The notes: generated by a model not told the origin, from the letters alone. 64,000 nt of DNA from Seonamhaeicola sp. (GCF_028281565.1 NZ_JANQJQ010000009.1:1-64000); one strand, 5' to 3'; shown: positions 45,461 through 56,524, numbered from the stretch's first letter. Program-made: numbers and translations.

Positions 45461-46660
45461 TTATATTCCTAATAAAAAAACTTCTTTTTCAGCTCTTTCT
45501 TTCCAAGTCAAAAGTTGCTTGTGAGAAAATTTAATGGCTTTATCTGACTTCAAAGACAATTCTTCTGTGTTTTCAAATATATGTTCTATAATATTGGCGG
45601 TCTCTTTATAATCAGATGGTATCACGTTATAATATAATTCTTTATCTATTAATGCTAGTGAATTATTAATATTTTCCGACAGCATTACCGTTCCTAAGCT
45701 TAATGATTCCAAAAACACATTCCCGAGATTAGAATAATCATAAAAAGAGACACTTATATCAGAAGCTTTTATAACGCTTATTGTTTCTTCTTTAGTAAGA
45801 CCAGGAATTATTTTAACAAACTCTGAAAGCCTATAATTGGATAGTTTATTTTCCAAATCCTGATAATATTTTTTGTTTATTACTGGACCAGCTATTAGGG
45901 TTTTAAACTTGTTACCTCTCTTATCTAATATCTTTAATATTTCTAAAAGTAAATGTTGTCTTTTCCAAATATCAATTCTTGCAATATAACATATTTGGGG
46001 TTTAAAATTAATTTTATATTTGCTAGCTACCTGAGCATATGGAAGTAAATTATAATCCGTTTTATCAATTCCGTTGAGCCAAAAATAAAAAGGGGTACTT
46101 TTATGCCCAATTTTATCAAAAACCAAATCTCCTTTAGTTCCATCATTTGTACAAATAATTGCTTTGGCCGGCAATGAAAATGTTAGATATTCTAAAGGAT
46201 GTCTGAAAAATATGCTTATTTTCGACCTATTCAGTTCATCACATAAAAATGTTCCATAAACTCTCCTTATGTTAGGAGTTTTAGTAAATAAAGAAATAAT
46301 TCCTGCAACTCCACCGACTGAACCATGTCCATATAAAACCGAACTTTTATTTTTCTTTATTATTTTAATTACTTTAACAAAAAGGGAAAGTATTGTCTTG
46401 ACGGCAAACAGTTTGTTTGAAAAACTGAATCCGTAAACTTTTATCTTCTCTTCATATTTCTCGCTTATTTTGAAATTAGTTTCAATTCTGTTCCCTAAGA
46501 ATATTACAAATATCTTTTCTATATTTCCGTTATTTACCAGACTAAAGAAAGTATTAGTAAATGCCGGCATACCTTTAAATTTATCTTCTCCTTCTAAAAA
46601 AAAACTTTTGATTCCAGTCCAAAAAGGAGTAATTAAAATAACATTTTTCTTACTTCCCAT
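45461..46660 (-). CDS. Glycosyltransferase family 4
   Basis: A 399-residue GT-B transferase. VILITPFWTGIKSFFLEG opens it; the donor half contains ICYIARIDIWKRQHLLLEI and SDISVSFYDYSNLGNVFLESLSLG, which is the GT4 E-x7-E region in a relaxed form. It overlaps the 3' end of the amidotransferase gene by 11 nt, so it is co-translated with the amidine-forming trio and may transfer the amidinated sugar (inference). Confidence 0.85.
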   Translation of the reverse strand: MGSKKNVILITPFWTGIKSFFLEGEDKFKGMPAFTNTFFSLVNNGNIEKIFVIFLGNRIETNFKISEKYEEKIKVYGFSFSNKLFAVKTILSLFVKVIKIIKKNKSSVLYGHGSVGGVAGIISLFTKTPNIRRVYGTFLCDELNRSKISIFFRHPLEYLTFSLPAKAIICTNDGTKGDLVFDKIGHKSTPFYFWLNGIDKTDYNLLPYAQVASKYKINFKPQICYIARIDIWKRQHLLLEILKILDKRGNKFKTLIAGPVINKKYYQDLENKLSNYRLSEFVKIIPGLTKEETISVIKASDISVSFYDYSNLGNVFLESLSLGTVMLSENINNSLALIDKELYYNVIPSDYKETANIIEHIFENTEELSLKSDKAIKFSHKQLLTWKERAEKEVFLLGI

Positions 46661-47801
46661 AAAAACCCTTCCCTTTTAGTTTAAAATGAATTTTTAATGC
46701 CTTTTCTTGTAATTTTGAATAAATTGGGTGATTAAAATAGCCTTTATAATCTTTATAAGATTTAACCGGAGCATTCATTATTTTTTCAAATTCTGAATCA
46801 GAGAAGTTCATTTTCTTTTTAAAATATTCTAAATCGTCCATTTTCATCTCCTCATTGGGGTAAGCATCTTTTTTCAATGCTGATAAAGCCTCTTCTCGTG
46901 TCATTTCACCCATACATATTACATTTGAATAATGGGCTTTCCGCTTATCAATACTAAATTTCAACGGCTGGATATATGCTTGGGTAAATCTTGTATATAT
47001 AGATTCATAATGCTTACCACCGTAATATACCCAACCCAATTTATCCTGAATTATTTTCATTGCCTTTTCTTTAGAAAAATCAATGTAATCCAGTATATTT
47101 ATCACTGTATGTTTTTTTACAAACCTAGTGTAATAAACATCTTTTCTAGTCATTCTTGGAAATGTTTTCAAGGCTACTTTTCCAAATTGTTTATGAACAT
47201 TTTTGATTAACAACCAATCCATTTGACCGATAAACTCTGACCAATCCGGATCCATTATATATTCCATTCTAAAATTAGATCCGTTTATTATGTACCTAAC
47301 TCCGTATTTAAGAGCTACTTTATTAAGAATAGCAAAAATAGCATGGTCAGAAGGAATCTCCATTCCTGGTATAGAGGCTTTTAGAAAAGACAATTGTAAA
47401 TCTTTAAATTCATTCCAATTTATTACATGGGTATATAAATCTATATCTAACTTTTTTAAAGTTTTTTCAATATTCGCCACAGCTAATTCAGAATCCCAAC
47501 CGTTATCCAGGTGAATAGCCAAAGGATTTAACCCAAGTTGTTTTACATAATAGGCTACATAAGTACTATCTACGCCACCACTCACGCCAATTACACAATC
47601 ATATTTTTTATTCTTTCCTTCTTCTTTAATTTTAGCAATAATTGGTTTTAATAGCTCTTCATTCTTTAAAACTTTATGTTGCTCTTTAAAATAATTGGTA
47701 CAGTAATTACAAATACCTGTTGCATCAAACGAAATGTTCTTAGCTGTAGTGTCCATAACGCAGCGTTTACAAACTATCGTTTCATTTTTATTATTATTCA
47801 T
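46650..47801 (-). CDS. N-acetyl sugar amidotransferase (WbpG-like)
   Basis: A 383-residue PP-loop ATP pyrophosphatase. A zinc-type knuckle of four cysteines (Cys11, Cys14, Cys31, Cys34) precedes the PP-loop SGGVDS (residues 74-79). It belongs with WbpG/PseA/LegG, which with HisH/HisF-like partners turn a sugar N-acetyl group into an acetamidino group. The ATG overlaps the HisF-like stop by 4 nt. Predicted target: the diacetamido-uronic sugar made by the Wbp-like genes upstream. Confidence 0.9.
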   Translation of the reverse strand: MNNNKNETIVCKRCVMDTTAKNISFDATGICNYCTNYFKEQHKVLKNEELLKPIIAKIKEEGKNKKYDCVIGVSGGVDSTYVAYYVKQLGLNPLAIHLDNGWDSELAVANIEKTLKKLDIDLYTHVINWNEFKDLQLSFLKASIPGMEIPSDHAIFAILNKVALKYGVRYIINGSNFRMEYIMDPDWSEFIGQMDWLLIKNVHKQFGKVALKTFPRMTRKDVYYTRFVKKHTVINILDYIDFSKEKAMKIIQDKLGWVYYGGKHYESIYTRFTQAYIQPLKFSIDKRKAHYSNVICMGEMTREEALSALKKDAYPNEEMKMDDLEYFKKKMNFSDSEFEKIMNAPVKSYKDYKGYFNHPIYSKLQEKALKIHFKLKGKGFYGK

Positions 47802-48568
47802 TCTTTTTCAAAGTTTTTTATAGTTGTTTGAATTTCTTCCCAATTAGGGTAATTAATTAAAACAGCTCTATTGGTATTTTGGTAAACAAACATGCTTCCT
47901 GCTGCAACTGCTGAAGCCTTACCTTCTACTATAGCCTTAGCTAAATCTTCATTAGTCCTAGCTCCTCCACAGGCAATAACAGGAACATTAACTACTTCTG
48001 AAACTTGTTTAATAATCTCCAGATTAAAACCTTTAAAAGTTCCATCATGCTCTATAACATTTAAAAATATTTCTCCTGCTCCCAAATTTTCCATTTTTTT
48101 AGCAAACTCAATAACATCCAACTTTGTGTTCTTTCTTCCATTTTCAGAGAACACCCTTGGTTTCCCCATTAGATTCCTCCCAACATCAATAGATACAACT
48201 GTGCTGGAGCTACCAAACCTATGCGCAGTCTCACTAATTAATTCAGGGGTTAGAATTGCGCTGGTGTTAAACACAACTTTTTCAACTCCCTGATATAATA
48301 TATCTTTTACTTGTTCTATTGTCGTGATACCACCTCCATACGACAATGGCATAAAAGCTTCACTGGCTATTTCATTAATCATATCAATATTAGGAGAACG
48401 CTTCTCTCTGGAAGCACTAATGTCTAAAATAATTATTTCATCTACCTCTTTTTCATTAAATATTTTAACTGTATTTATTGGATCACCAACGTAATTATGT
48501 TTCTTAAATTTAACAGATTTGACAAGACCTCCATCTCGTATTAACAATACTGGAATTACTCTCTTCAT
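47798..48568 (-). CDS. hisF2: HisF-like cyclase subunit of the sugar amidotransferase system
   Basis: A 256-residue TIM barrel of the HisF family, but placed in a sugar cluster with no other his genes. The catalytic Asp of true HisF (the D in IPCLDV) is replaced: the sequence here reads IPVLLIRDGG. The second acid region is kept (SIDVGRN, EHDGTFKG). This suggests it is no longer an imidazole-glycerol-phosphate cyclase but a channel/scaffold passing ammonia from the HisH subunit to WbpG. The stop-start joint with hisH is a 1-nt overlap. Confidence 0.87.
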   Translation of the reverse strand: MKRVIPVLLIRDGGLVKSVKFKKHNYVGDPINTVKIFNEKEVDEIIILDISASREKRSPNIDMINEIASEAFMPLSYGGGITTIEQVKDILYQGVEKVVFNTSAILTPELISETAHRFGSSSTVVSIDVGRNLMGKPRVFSENGRKNTKLDVIEFAKKMENLGAGEIFLNVIEHDGTFKGFNLEIIKQVSEVVNVPVIACGGARTNEDLAKAIVEGKASAVAAGSMFVYQNTNRAVLINYPNWEEIQTTIKNFEKE

Positions 48569-49188
48569 TAATAGTTCTTTAAGTAATTGCTATAGAGCTG
48601 CATTCCAAACTTATGGCTTTTTTCCGGATGAAATTGAACACCTAAAACATTTTCTTTTTCAACCCCAGAAACAAATGGATACCCATAACTGGTTTCTAAC
48701 AAATTGGCCTCTTTTTCCTTACACTCAAAATGATAACTATGTACAAAATAAAACCTAGATTTTTCATCAAGCCCCTCCAAAAGCTTACTATATTTTAGAG
48801 GCTTGACATAATTCCATCCCATGTGTGGAATTTTTAAATTGTAATTTTTATCTGAATGCTTAAATTTTTTAATAGATCCTTTAATCCAACCCAGTCCATC
48901 AACAGGGGAACCTTCTTCACTTGCTTCAAAAAGTAATTGTGCTCCCAAGCAAACACCTAAAACTGGGGTTTTTTCCTCTAATATCTTCTTCTCTAAAACT
49001 GAAAAATATGACATGCTCCTTAACTTATTTATTCCATATTCAAATGAGCCTACTCCTGGCAAAACAAACTTTGTGCCCTTACTAATTTGATCAATATTTG
49101 AGGTAATTTCTGCTTTAAAACCAACCTTTTTAATCATATTCTTGATTGAATTTAAATTTCCTACGCCATAATCAATTATTATAATCAT
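48568..49188 (-). CDS. hisH2: HisH-like glutaminase subunit of the sugar amidotransferase system
   Basis: A 206-residue class I glutamine amidotransferase. The nucleophile Cys80 lies in LGVCLGAQLLF and the His-Glu pair in VQFHPEKSH; the oxyanion region LPGVGSF is also normal. Releases ammonia from glutamine for the sugar-amidine reaction. Coupled by 1 nt with the hisF-like gene and 2 nt from the acyltransferase. Confidence 0.9.
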   Translation of the reverse strand: MIIIIDYGVGNLNSIKNMIKKVGFKAEITSNIDQISKGTKFVLPGVGSFEYGINKLRSMSYFSVLEKKILEEKTPVLGVCLGAQLLFEASEEGSPVDGLGWIKGSIKKFKHSDKNYNLKIPHMGWNYVKPLKYSKLLEGLDEKSRFYFVHSYHFECKEKEANLLETSYGYPFVSGVEKENVLGVQFHPEKSHKFGMQLYSNYLKNY

Positions 49189-49190
49189 AA

Positions 49191-49799
49191 TTACACATTT
49201 AAATTTCTTTTCCGAAATAATTCAAAATCTTTATTTCTTATATAACCATTATACTCAAACTTATTTTTAAATGGAATACATTTTTCTTTTTCTAAATTCT
49301 TAATAATCTTAGCTGGATTACCTCCAATCACACAATGTCCTTTGGGAAACGACTTGGTTACTATGGATCCCGCTGCTACAATAGTAAAGTCTCCTATTGT
49401 AATGTCAGGAAGAATCATTGCATTCATACCTATCCAACAATATTTCCCAATTTTTACCTCTCCAACAACTTTTTTCCTAGAATCGTGAAGGTCATGGTTA
49501 GAACTTATTATACCTACATTTGGAGCAATCTGGGTATAATCTCCAACATAAACTATACCTCCCCCTTGTATATAACACCCAGGGGAATACCCTGGAGAAG
49601 TATCGATTCCAACATAAATATTTTTATAATTAGAAACAATACTTGTAAAATGAACAGGCCAATAGGCTTTTCTGTTAAATCCTAAAATTTTTTGAAAAAA
49701 CCACATTCTAAATCGAATAGGCGTCTGTGTGTGTCTTGTTTCATAAAAAAATCTTAAACTGGGTATAGATTTAATAATAAACCAGATAAACTTTTTCAT
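49191..49799 (-). CDS. Hexapeptide-repeat acyltransferase
   Basis: A 202-residue left-handed beta-helix transferase with an N-terminal basic helix, hexapeptide turns from about residue 65 (GIDTSPGYSPG, VGDYTQIAPNVGI), the catalytic-type histidine in SSNHDLHDS, and the end motif VIGGNPAKIIKNL. Probably O- or N-acetylates a repeat-unit sugar or precursor. Its ATG overlaps the flippase stop by 4 nt. Confidence 0.87.
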   Translation of the reverse strand: MKKFIWFIIKSIPSLRFFYETRHTQTPIRFRMWFFQKILGFNRKAYWPVHFTSIVSNYKNIYVGIDTSPGYSPGCYIQGGGIVYVGDYTQIAPNVGIISSNHDLHDSRKKVVGEVKIGKYCWIGMNAMILPDITIGDFTIVAAGSIVTKSFPKGHCVIGGNPAKIIKNLEKEKCIPFKNKFEYNGYIRNKDFELFRKRNLNV

Positions 49800-51094
49800 T
49801 TTTTTAAATAATTATTAATTTCTTTACCACATGCTAACCTATATGAAAAAATAAAATAAAAGCTATAGACAATAACATAGTTAATACTATAAATCCAAAG
49901 AGTATTTGCTTCGTTTAAATCAAAAAACCTTGGTAAATTAAGTATTAAAATAACAGAACAGAAAATATATAAATGTAATATAAAGTCTATTTTCTGTTTT
50001 TCTGCAATATAAAACATATAAGTAAGAGGGCTTGAAACAAATTTGAAGTAATAATACATCGAAAATATTCTGGAATATTCACCGGCAATTTCCCACTCCG
50101 ACCCAAATATAAATGCAAACAATTGTGGAGCAAATAAAAAAATAAGTGTAAATGGAATTACCGAAATTATTCCTAAACTTTTCGCTGTTTTTACAAATAA
50201 ATATTTACAGTTTCCTTGTTCCATGTACTGCGCTGCGGCTTTTTGCCTGAACACTTCTAAAACAGAAGTAGATAAAAGGCCCACAGGTGCATCTAAAACT
50301 CTTTTCATTAGAGAATAAAAACCTGTAACACCAGCACCAAAATATGTGGTTAAGAAAAAAGCAGGCATTTGACTAGATGTCATATTCATAAAATCCGAGG
50401 GAATATTGAACCTGGGAAAGTCTTTATATCTAACTGCAATTTCTTTTATTTCCTTTACCCCTATAGTATTAAAAACCAGGTTATTTTTATTGGAACAATA
50501 TACAAATAGCATTGATAAAGTATATCCTGAAAACTCACCTAAAATAAGACCTCTTGCATCCTTTAAAAAAAAAATACATGCTAAACTTACAGAAATACTT
50601 GATATTGTTTTTACAATTTTAGCTGTAGACAATGCCTTAAACTTTTTTTGATAGTTTAATACCATAGAAAAAACCACATACAATGAATAAACTATTAAAA
50701 GAATTGGCAAAGTATAAAGCCAGTTATACAAAGATAATTCAAACGATAAATAATTAACTATCAGATTACTACAAGTTAGTAATGCTATAAATAAAACAAA
50801 ACTTACGCCAAGACTTATAAAAAAACATAAAAAAACTATTTTACTAATATCCTTTTCAGTTTTGGTTAGCAAAATCGCTCGTTCATACTTGCCTGTTGAA
50901 ATTGTACCTACAATAGTTAGAATACTCATATAAACTAAAAGAACTCCAAAGTGTTCAGGGGAATAATTTCTGGTTAAAATTGGAGTCATTATAAGTCCAA
51001 TTCCTTGAGAAATCGCAGTGCCTGTCATCACTAATAATACATTCCTGACAAATTCAGATTTTAATAACTTTATTTTTTCAAGAATTCTATTCAA
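49796..51094 (-). CDS. Wzx-type oligosaccharide flippase
   Basis: A 432-residue membrane protein with about 12 helices, opening with the family-typical GTAISQGIGLIMTPILTRNYSPEHFG (quoted in part: GLIMTPILTRNYSP). It should flip the undecaprenyl-linked repeat unit to the periplasm for Wzy. The gene lies 3 nt from the epimerase gene. The only flippase seen in the cluster. Confidence 0.9.
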   Translation of the reverse strand: MNRILEKIKLLKSEFVRNVLLVMTGTAISQGIGLIMTPILTRNYSPEHFGVLLVYMSILTIVGTISTGKYERAILLTKTEKDISKIVFLCFFISLGVSFVLFIALLTCSNLIVNYLSFELSLYNWLYTLPILLIVYSLYVVFSMVLNYQKKFKALSTAKIVKTISSISVSLACIFFLKDARGLILGEFSGYTLSMLFVYCSNKNNLVFNTIGVKEIKEIAVRYKDFPRFNIPSDFMNMTSSQMPAFFLTTYFGAGVTGFYSLMKRVLDAPVGLLSTSVLEVFRQKAAAQYMEQGNCKYLFVKTAKSLGIISVIPFTLIFLFAPQLFAFIFGSEWEIAGEYSRIFSMYYYFKFVSSPLTYMFYIAEKQKIDFILHLYIFCSVILILNLPRFFDLNEANTLWIYSINYVIVYSFYFIFSYRLACGKEINNYLKK

Positions 51095-51097
51095 AGT

Positions 51098-52156
51098 TTA
51101 TTCTTTAAGGAAATTTTTAATTGAAGCCACTATTTTATTAGCACTATTTCCATTACCATATAAGGTTTCATCCCAGTTCAATGGCTCTTTGTTTAGTTCT
51201 TCCTGTATTTCTGAAAGATTATAAAAAACTAACTTATTTGCATTAAAATTTAAAGTTTCAACCCATTCTGTTTCTTTACGAATAGTTACACACTTTTTTT
51301 TCAACCAATATGCTTCTTTTTGCATCCCCCCACTGTCTGTTATTAATCCTTTAGAATAAAACAAATAGTTTAAATTATCAAAATAGGATTGAGGCTCTAT
51401 AAACTTTATATTAAGAAAAGATGCTAAATCAATAGCATATTTTTTAGATAAATTCTTTGTTCGGGGGTGTAATGTCATGATAATTTTTTTATCTAACCCG
51501 TTAAGACTATCCAATATATTATTCAATCTATGCTTCTCATCAGTATTGTAAGGTCTATGAATGGTAACATAATAATAATCTTCTTCGTTTGTCTTTTTAT
51601 TATTTAAAATTCCGTCATTGATTACTATATCCACCAAATCTTTCATTATGTCTCCCACATTCTGAATACCTTTACTTATGCCTTCCTGAGACAAGTTCTT
51701 AGACGCAACCTCACTAGGAATGAATAAAAGATCTGAAACGTGGTCTGTTAAAACTCTATTTATTTCCTCAGGCATTTCTTTATTGTAGCTTCTTAGACCA
51801 GACTCTATATGAAACAACGGAATATGTAATTTAGAGGCTACCAATGCTCCTGCTAAAGTAGAATTAGTATCTCCAAAAACAACTATTCCTTTAGGCTTTT
51901 CTTTTTCAACAATTTTTTCTATCTCAATCATCATTCCTCCTGTCTGAGCACCATGATTACCACTTCCTATATTTAGCATATAATCTGGCTTCGCCATTTT
52001 TAACTGTTGAAAAAATATGCTACTCATATTTTTATCGTAATGCTGACCTGTATGTATTGTTTTTAAATCTAATATTCCAGAAGCAGCTTTTTCGAATGGA
52101 AAATGCTTTATGAATTGAGGGCGTGCGCCAATTATAACTATAATTTTAGGTTTCAT
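51098..52156 (-). CDS. wbpI: Non-hydrolysing UDP-sugar 2-epimerase (WbpI-like)
   Basis: A 352-residue GT-B-fold epimerase: IIGARPQFIKHFP at the start, VFGDTNSTLAGALVA, HIESGLRSYNKEMPEE and TDSGGMQKEAY. In the P. aeruginosa-type pathway WbpI acts last, turning UDP-GlcNAc3NAcA into UDP-ManNAc3NAcA. The assignment to WbpI, instead of WecB, rests on direct linkage to WbpB/WbpD/WbpA-like genes and on a second epimerase at 55397 that looks like WecB. Confidence 0.85.
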   Translation of the reverse strand: MKPKIIVIIGARPQFIKHFPFEKAASGILDLKTIHTGQHYDKNMSSIFFQQLKMAKPDYMLNIGSGNHGAQTGGMMIEIEKIVEKEKPKGIVVFGDTNSTLAGALVASKLHIPLFHIESGLRSYNKEMPEEINRVLTDHVSDLLFIPSEVASKNLSQEGISKGIQNVGDIMKDLVDIVINDGILNNKKTNEEDYYYVTIHRPYNTDEKHRLNNILDSLNGLDKKIIMTLHPRTKNLSKKYAIDLASFLNIKFIEPQSYFDNLNYLFYSKGLITDSGGMQKEAYWLKKKCVTIRKETEWVETLNFNANKLVFYNLSEIQEELNKEPLNWDETLYGNGNSANKIVASIKNFLKE

Positions 52157-52174
52157 ACAAAACTTACTTCTAAA

Positions 52175-53128
<954 letters not shown>

Positions 53129-53139
53129 TTAATCTTTAG

Positions 53140-53721
53140 TTATTTAATTCTTTCTACCTTATTTTCTTTTAAGATATATTCTTGACAGCTTTCCGGGCAA
53201 ACAGCAATATTATCTTTGTTAAAATTTAAACGATGTCCATATTCACTTACCCATCCTATTTGTTTTGCGGGATTACCAACTAAAAGAGCATACGGTTTAA
53301 CTTCCTTGGTAACTACCGCTCCCGCCCCTATTAATGCATATTCGCCAATATTATTTCCGCAAACGATTGTAGCATTTGCCCCAATTGAAGCTCCTTTTTT
53401 TACAATAGTTTTCTCATACAACCCCCGTCTGTTAACTGCACTTCTTGGGTTAATGACATTGGTAAATACCATAGAAGGGCCTAGAAAAACATCATCTTCA
53501 CAGATCACCCCAGTATATAAAGAGACGTTATTTTGAACTTTTACATTCTTTCCCATTTTCACATTAGGTGAGACCACTACGTTTTGACCAATGTTACAAG
53601 CTTCCCCTATAGAACAATTAGACATAATGTGAGAAAAATGCCAAATTTTTGTGTTTTTACCAATCTCACAATTTTCATCAATAACAGCTGTTTCGTGTGC
53701 AAAATACCCCTTGTCTTTCAT
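53140..53721 (-). CDS. wbpD: UDP-sugar 3-N-acetyltransferase (WbpD-like)
   Basis: A 193-residue left-handed beta-helix acetyltransferase: AVIDENCEIGKNTKIWHFSH opens the hexapeptide repeats, and ALLVGNPAKQIGWVSEYG closes them. This matches WbpD/WlbB, which acetylates the 3-amino group of UDP-GlcNAc3NA. It lies between WbpA- and WbpB-like genes. Confidence 0.9.
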   Translation of the reverse strand: MKDKGYFAHETAVIDENCEIGKNTKIWHFSHIMSNCSIGEACNIGQNVVVSPNVKMGKNVKVQNNVSLYTGVICEDDVFLGPSMVFTNVINPRSAVNRRGLYEKTIVKKGASIGANATIVCGNNIGEYALIGAGAVVTKEVKPYALLVGNPAKQIGWVSEYGHRLNFNKDNIAVCPESCQEYILKENKVERIK

Positions 53722-53733
53722 TTCAAGTATTTA

Positions 53734-54996
53734 TTAGAGTCTGTCTGTAATTATTTCTTTAGGTAAAAAGCTTTTGATATCATATACAACAGCATTAGTG
53801 TTACTTAATCTATTTATATCTATACCTTTAAATTCCTCATGTCCTACGGCCAATATTATAGTATCGTAAAGCCCTTTAGGTTTTTCTATTAAATTTATCC
53901 CATATTCGTGTAAAACTTCAACACTATCGGCTAAAGGATCAAATACATCCACTTCGATTCCAAATTCCTTAAGTTCATCTACAACATCTATAACTTTGGA
54001 GTTTCTTATATCCGGGCAGTTTTCTTTAAATGTAAACCCTAAAACTAATGCTCTGGCATCTTTTACTTTATGCCCTTCTTTAACCATTAGTTTTACTATT
54101 TTATTTGCAATATGCACTCCCATCTCATCATTAATCTTTCTACCCGCTAATATCACCTGCGGGTGATAACCTAAGCTCTCAGCTTTATGAGTTAGGTAAA
54201 ATGGGTCTACGCCAATGCAGTGTCCTCCAACCAGTCCAGGCCGAAATGGTAAGAAATTCCATTTTGTCCCGGCAGCTTCCAAAACCTCTAAAGTATCAAT
54301 ATCCATTTCATCAAAAATCAAAGCTAATTCATTTACAAACGAAATATTTAAATCTCTTTGAGTGTTTTCAATTATTTTAGCAGCTTCTGCAACTTTAATT
54401 GAAGACGCTTTATGCGTCCCCGCTGAAACAATTGATGCATAAAGCTCATCAACCAATTCTGCTACCTCTTCGGTGCTACCCGAAGTTACCTTTACAATAT
54501 TATGAACTCTTCTTATTTTATCTCCGGGGTTAATTCTTTCGGGTGAATATCCACAGAAAAAATCTCTATTAAACGTCATATTGCTCGATTCTTCCAATAT
54601 GGGCACACAAATTTCCTCGGTACACCCAGGAAAAACAGTAGATTCGTATATAACCAAGTCTCCTTTGGAAATATATTTACCAACTAATTCGCTTGCATTC
54701 TTAATCGGTTTTAAATCTGGTTGTTTGAAAGAATCTATTGGAGTTGGAACCGTTATAATATATATATTTGCGGTTATTAAATCTTTCTCGCTTGAAGTAT
54801 AATTAACTTTATTTGACTTTAAATCTTCACTGGATACTTCATTTGTATGATCAATTCCATCATTTAGTTCTTTAACCCGATTAAAATCGATATCATATCC
54901 TAATACATTAAAGGTTTTTTTACTAAATTCTATTGCTAAGGGTAAGCCGACATATCCTAATCCTATAATGGCAATTATGTCTTTTTTCTTGTCCAT
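53734..54996 (-). CDS. wbpA: UDP-HexNAc 6-dehydrogenase (WbpA/TviB-like)
   Basis: A 420-residue nucleotide-sugar dehydrogenase: IGLGYVGLPLAIEF, STVFPGCTEE, YSPERINPGDK, and the catalytic cysteine in GGHCIGVDPFYLT. It oxidises UDP-GlcNAc (or UDP-GalNAc) to the uronic acid, starting the WbpA-B-E-D-I series. The INPGDK motif is closer to TviB/WbpO-type enzymes, so the exact substrate is open. The gene is preceded by the rmlD remnant (27-nt gap). Confidence 0.9.
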   Translation of the reverse strand: MDKKKDIIAIIGLGYVGLPLAIEFSKKTFNVLGYDIDFNRVKELNDGIDHTNEVSSEDLKSNKVNYTSSEKDLITANIYIITVPTPIDSFKQPDLKPIKNASELVGKYISKGDLVIYESTVFPGCTEEICVPILEESSNMTFNRDFFCGYSPERINPGDKIRRVHNIVKVTSGSTEEVAELVDELYASIVSAGTHKASSIKVAEAAKIIENTQRDLNISFVNELALIFDEMDIDTLEVLEAAGTKWNFLPFRPGLVGGHCIGVDPFYLTHKAESLGYHPQVILAGRKINDEMGVHIANKIVKLMVKEGHKVKDARALVLGFTFKENCPDIRNSKVIDVVDELKEFGIEVDVFDPLADSVEVLHEYGINLIEKPKGLYDTIILAVGHEEFKGIDINRLSNTNAVVYDIKSFLPKEIITDRL

Positions 54997-55023
54997 TTAT
55001 TTTATAAGTTCTATAATTCATTT

Positions 55024-55358
55024 TTAAGTATTATTCATACTTAAAATACTAGATTTAGGTCTTTCGGCAAAAGTACGATAATTCTCTACCTCAACAAGCT
55101 TTATTTTATTCAAAAGTTTGTGCTCTATTAAAATCTTTTTTGCAAAATCATACCAAGACATCGATTCATTATCTGTAAAATGATAAATACCAAATTTGCG
55201 ATTTTTATCAATGATAACTTTAATAATAAACTTAGATAAATTGATCATATTTGTAGGGCACCCTATTTGGCCTTTAGTTATAGAAAGCTGTGATCCTTTT
55301 TTCCTTTTTTCAACAATAGTCCTATAAAAATTATGACCATACTTTTTACTATATAACC
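55024..55358 (-). pseudogene. Remnant of a second rmlD (dTDP-4-dehydrorhamnose reductase)
   Basis: C-terminal ~110 codons of an rmlD copy, without the first ~150. The frame runs from [17 protein letters not shown] through GQIGCPTN to a stop after RPKSSILSMNNT; upstream is an in-frame stop near 55380 and no start or nucleotide-binding loop. The 74-codon ORF from the Met at 55248 is part of this remnant. Positions 55066-55357 are about 95% identical (hand count, about 16 mismatches) to 56563-56854 inside the intact rmlD. The two copies flank the epimerase gene in the same orientation. Confidence 0.85.
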
Positions 55359-55396
55359 CAAACCAATCATTACTACACTAGGTGTATTCCCAGTAT

Positions 55397-56524
55397 TTAA
55401 TTTTTTGAAATATATTCTACAATACGTTCACAAGCTTTGCCATCCCCATAAGGATTATGCAACTTGCTCATATCTTGATAAGACTCTTTATCTTTTAAGA
55501 GTTTTTCTGTTTCCGAAATTATTCTATCTTTATTTGTTCCTACTAAAATCACTGTACCTGCATCCACAGCCTCTGGTCTTTCTGTAGTATTTCGCATTAC
55601 CAAAACAGGTTTACCTAAACTTGGAGCCTCTTCTTGAACACCTCCGCTATCTGTGATTATTAAATAAGATTCATTCATAAGCCATACAAAGGCAGGGTAA
55701 GAAAGAGGAGCTATTAAATCAATATTTTCTACGTTATTTAATAAATTATAAACGGGTTCCTGTACATTTGGGTTTAAATGTACAGGATATATAATCTGGG
55801 TATCCGGGTTATTTGATGCTATTTGTTTTAAGGCTGCACAAATATTTATAAACCCCTGACCATGATTTTCACGTCTATGACCAGTGACTAAAATTAACTT
55901 TTTGTTTGTATTTATAAAGTTTTTCAACTTCTCTACTTCATTATCGTGAAAATTATCAGAATTAACCTTTTCTACACTAAATTTAAGAGCGTCTATAACT
56001 GTATTCCCGGTAATTAATATTGATTCAGGTGTCTTATTTTCATTTATTAAATTTTGTTTAGAAGTTTCAGTAGGTGAAAAGTGAATATTTGAAACAACTC
56101 CAGTCACACATCTATTCATTTCTTCAGGGAAAGGAGATTTCAGGTTAAAAGTACGTAAGCCAGCCTCTACATGACAAACTTTTGCTCCGGAATAAAAAGC
56201 TGCTATACTTGAAGCCATTGTAGTGGTTGTGTCTCCGTGAACATATACATAGTCAGGATTAAAATCTTCTAACGTTTCTTTCAGCCCTAAAAAGATATCG
56301 GCAGTAAGGCTATACAGGTTTTGGTTTGGTTTCATTAAATTTAGATCATAATCTGGTATAATCTCAAAAAAATCAAGAACCTGATCTAACATTTCACGGT
56401 GCTGTGCGGTAATGCAAACTTTTGTATCAAAAGAGTCTTCGTATTTTAAAAACTCTTTTACTAAAGGTGCCATTTTTATGGCTTCTGGCCTGGTGCCAAA
56501 AACAATTAAATTTTTTTTTTTCAT
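55397..56524 (-). CDS. wecB: UDP-N-acetylglucosamine 2-epimerase (non-hydrolysing)
   Basis: A 375-residue WecB-type enzyme making UDP-ManNAc. Motifs: [47 protein letters not shown] (in part), [11 protein letters not shown] and [19 protein letters not shown]. Its ATG overlaps the rmlD stop by 1 nt, and the rmlD remnant follows its 3' end. This position between two rmlD copies suggests it was brought in as a module. Confidence 0.93.
   Translation of the reverse strand: MKKKNLIVFGTRPEAIKMAPLVKEFLKYEDSFDTKVCITAQHREMLDQVLDFFEIIPDYDLNLMKPNQNLYSLTADIFLGLKETLEDFNPDYVYVHGDTTTTMASSIAAFYSGAKVCHVEAGLRTFNLKSPFPEEMNRCVTGVVSNIHFSPTETSKQNLINENKTPESILITGNTVIDALKFSVEKVNSDNFHDNEVEKLKNFINTNKKLILVTGHRRENHGQGFINICAALKQIASNNPDTQIIYPVHLNPNVQEPVYNLLNNVENIDLIAPLSYPAFVWLMNESYLIITDSGGVQEEAPSLGKPVLVMRNTTERPEAVDAGTVILVGTNKDRIISETEKLLKDKESYQDMSKLHNPYGDGKACERIVEYISKN

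Noticed and set aside
47798-49188. Histidine biosynthesis operon
   Set aside because: Only HisH- and HisF-like genes occur, next to a WbpG-type amidotransferase, and the HisF catalytic Asp is replaced.
55024-55248. 74-codon ORF as an independent small gene
   Set aside because: It is the C-terminal part of an rmlD copy; homology continues upstream of its Met, so it is a pseudogene fragment.
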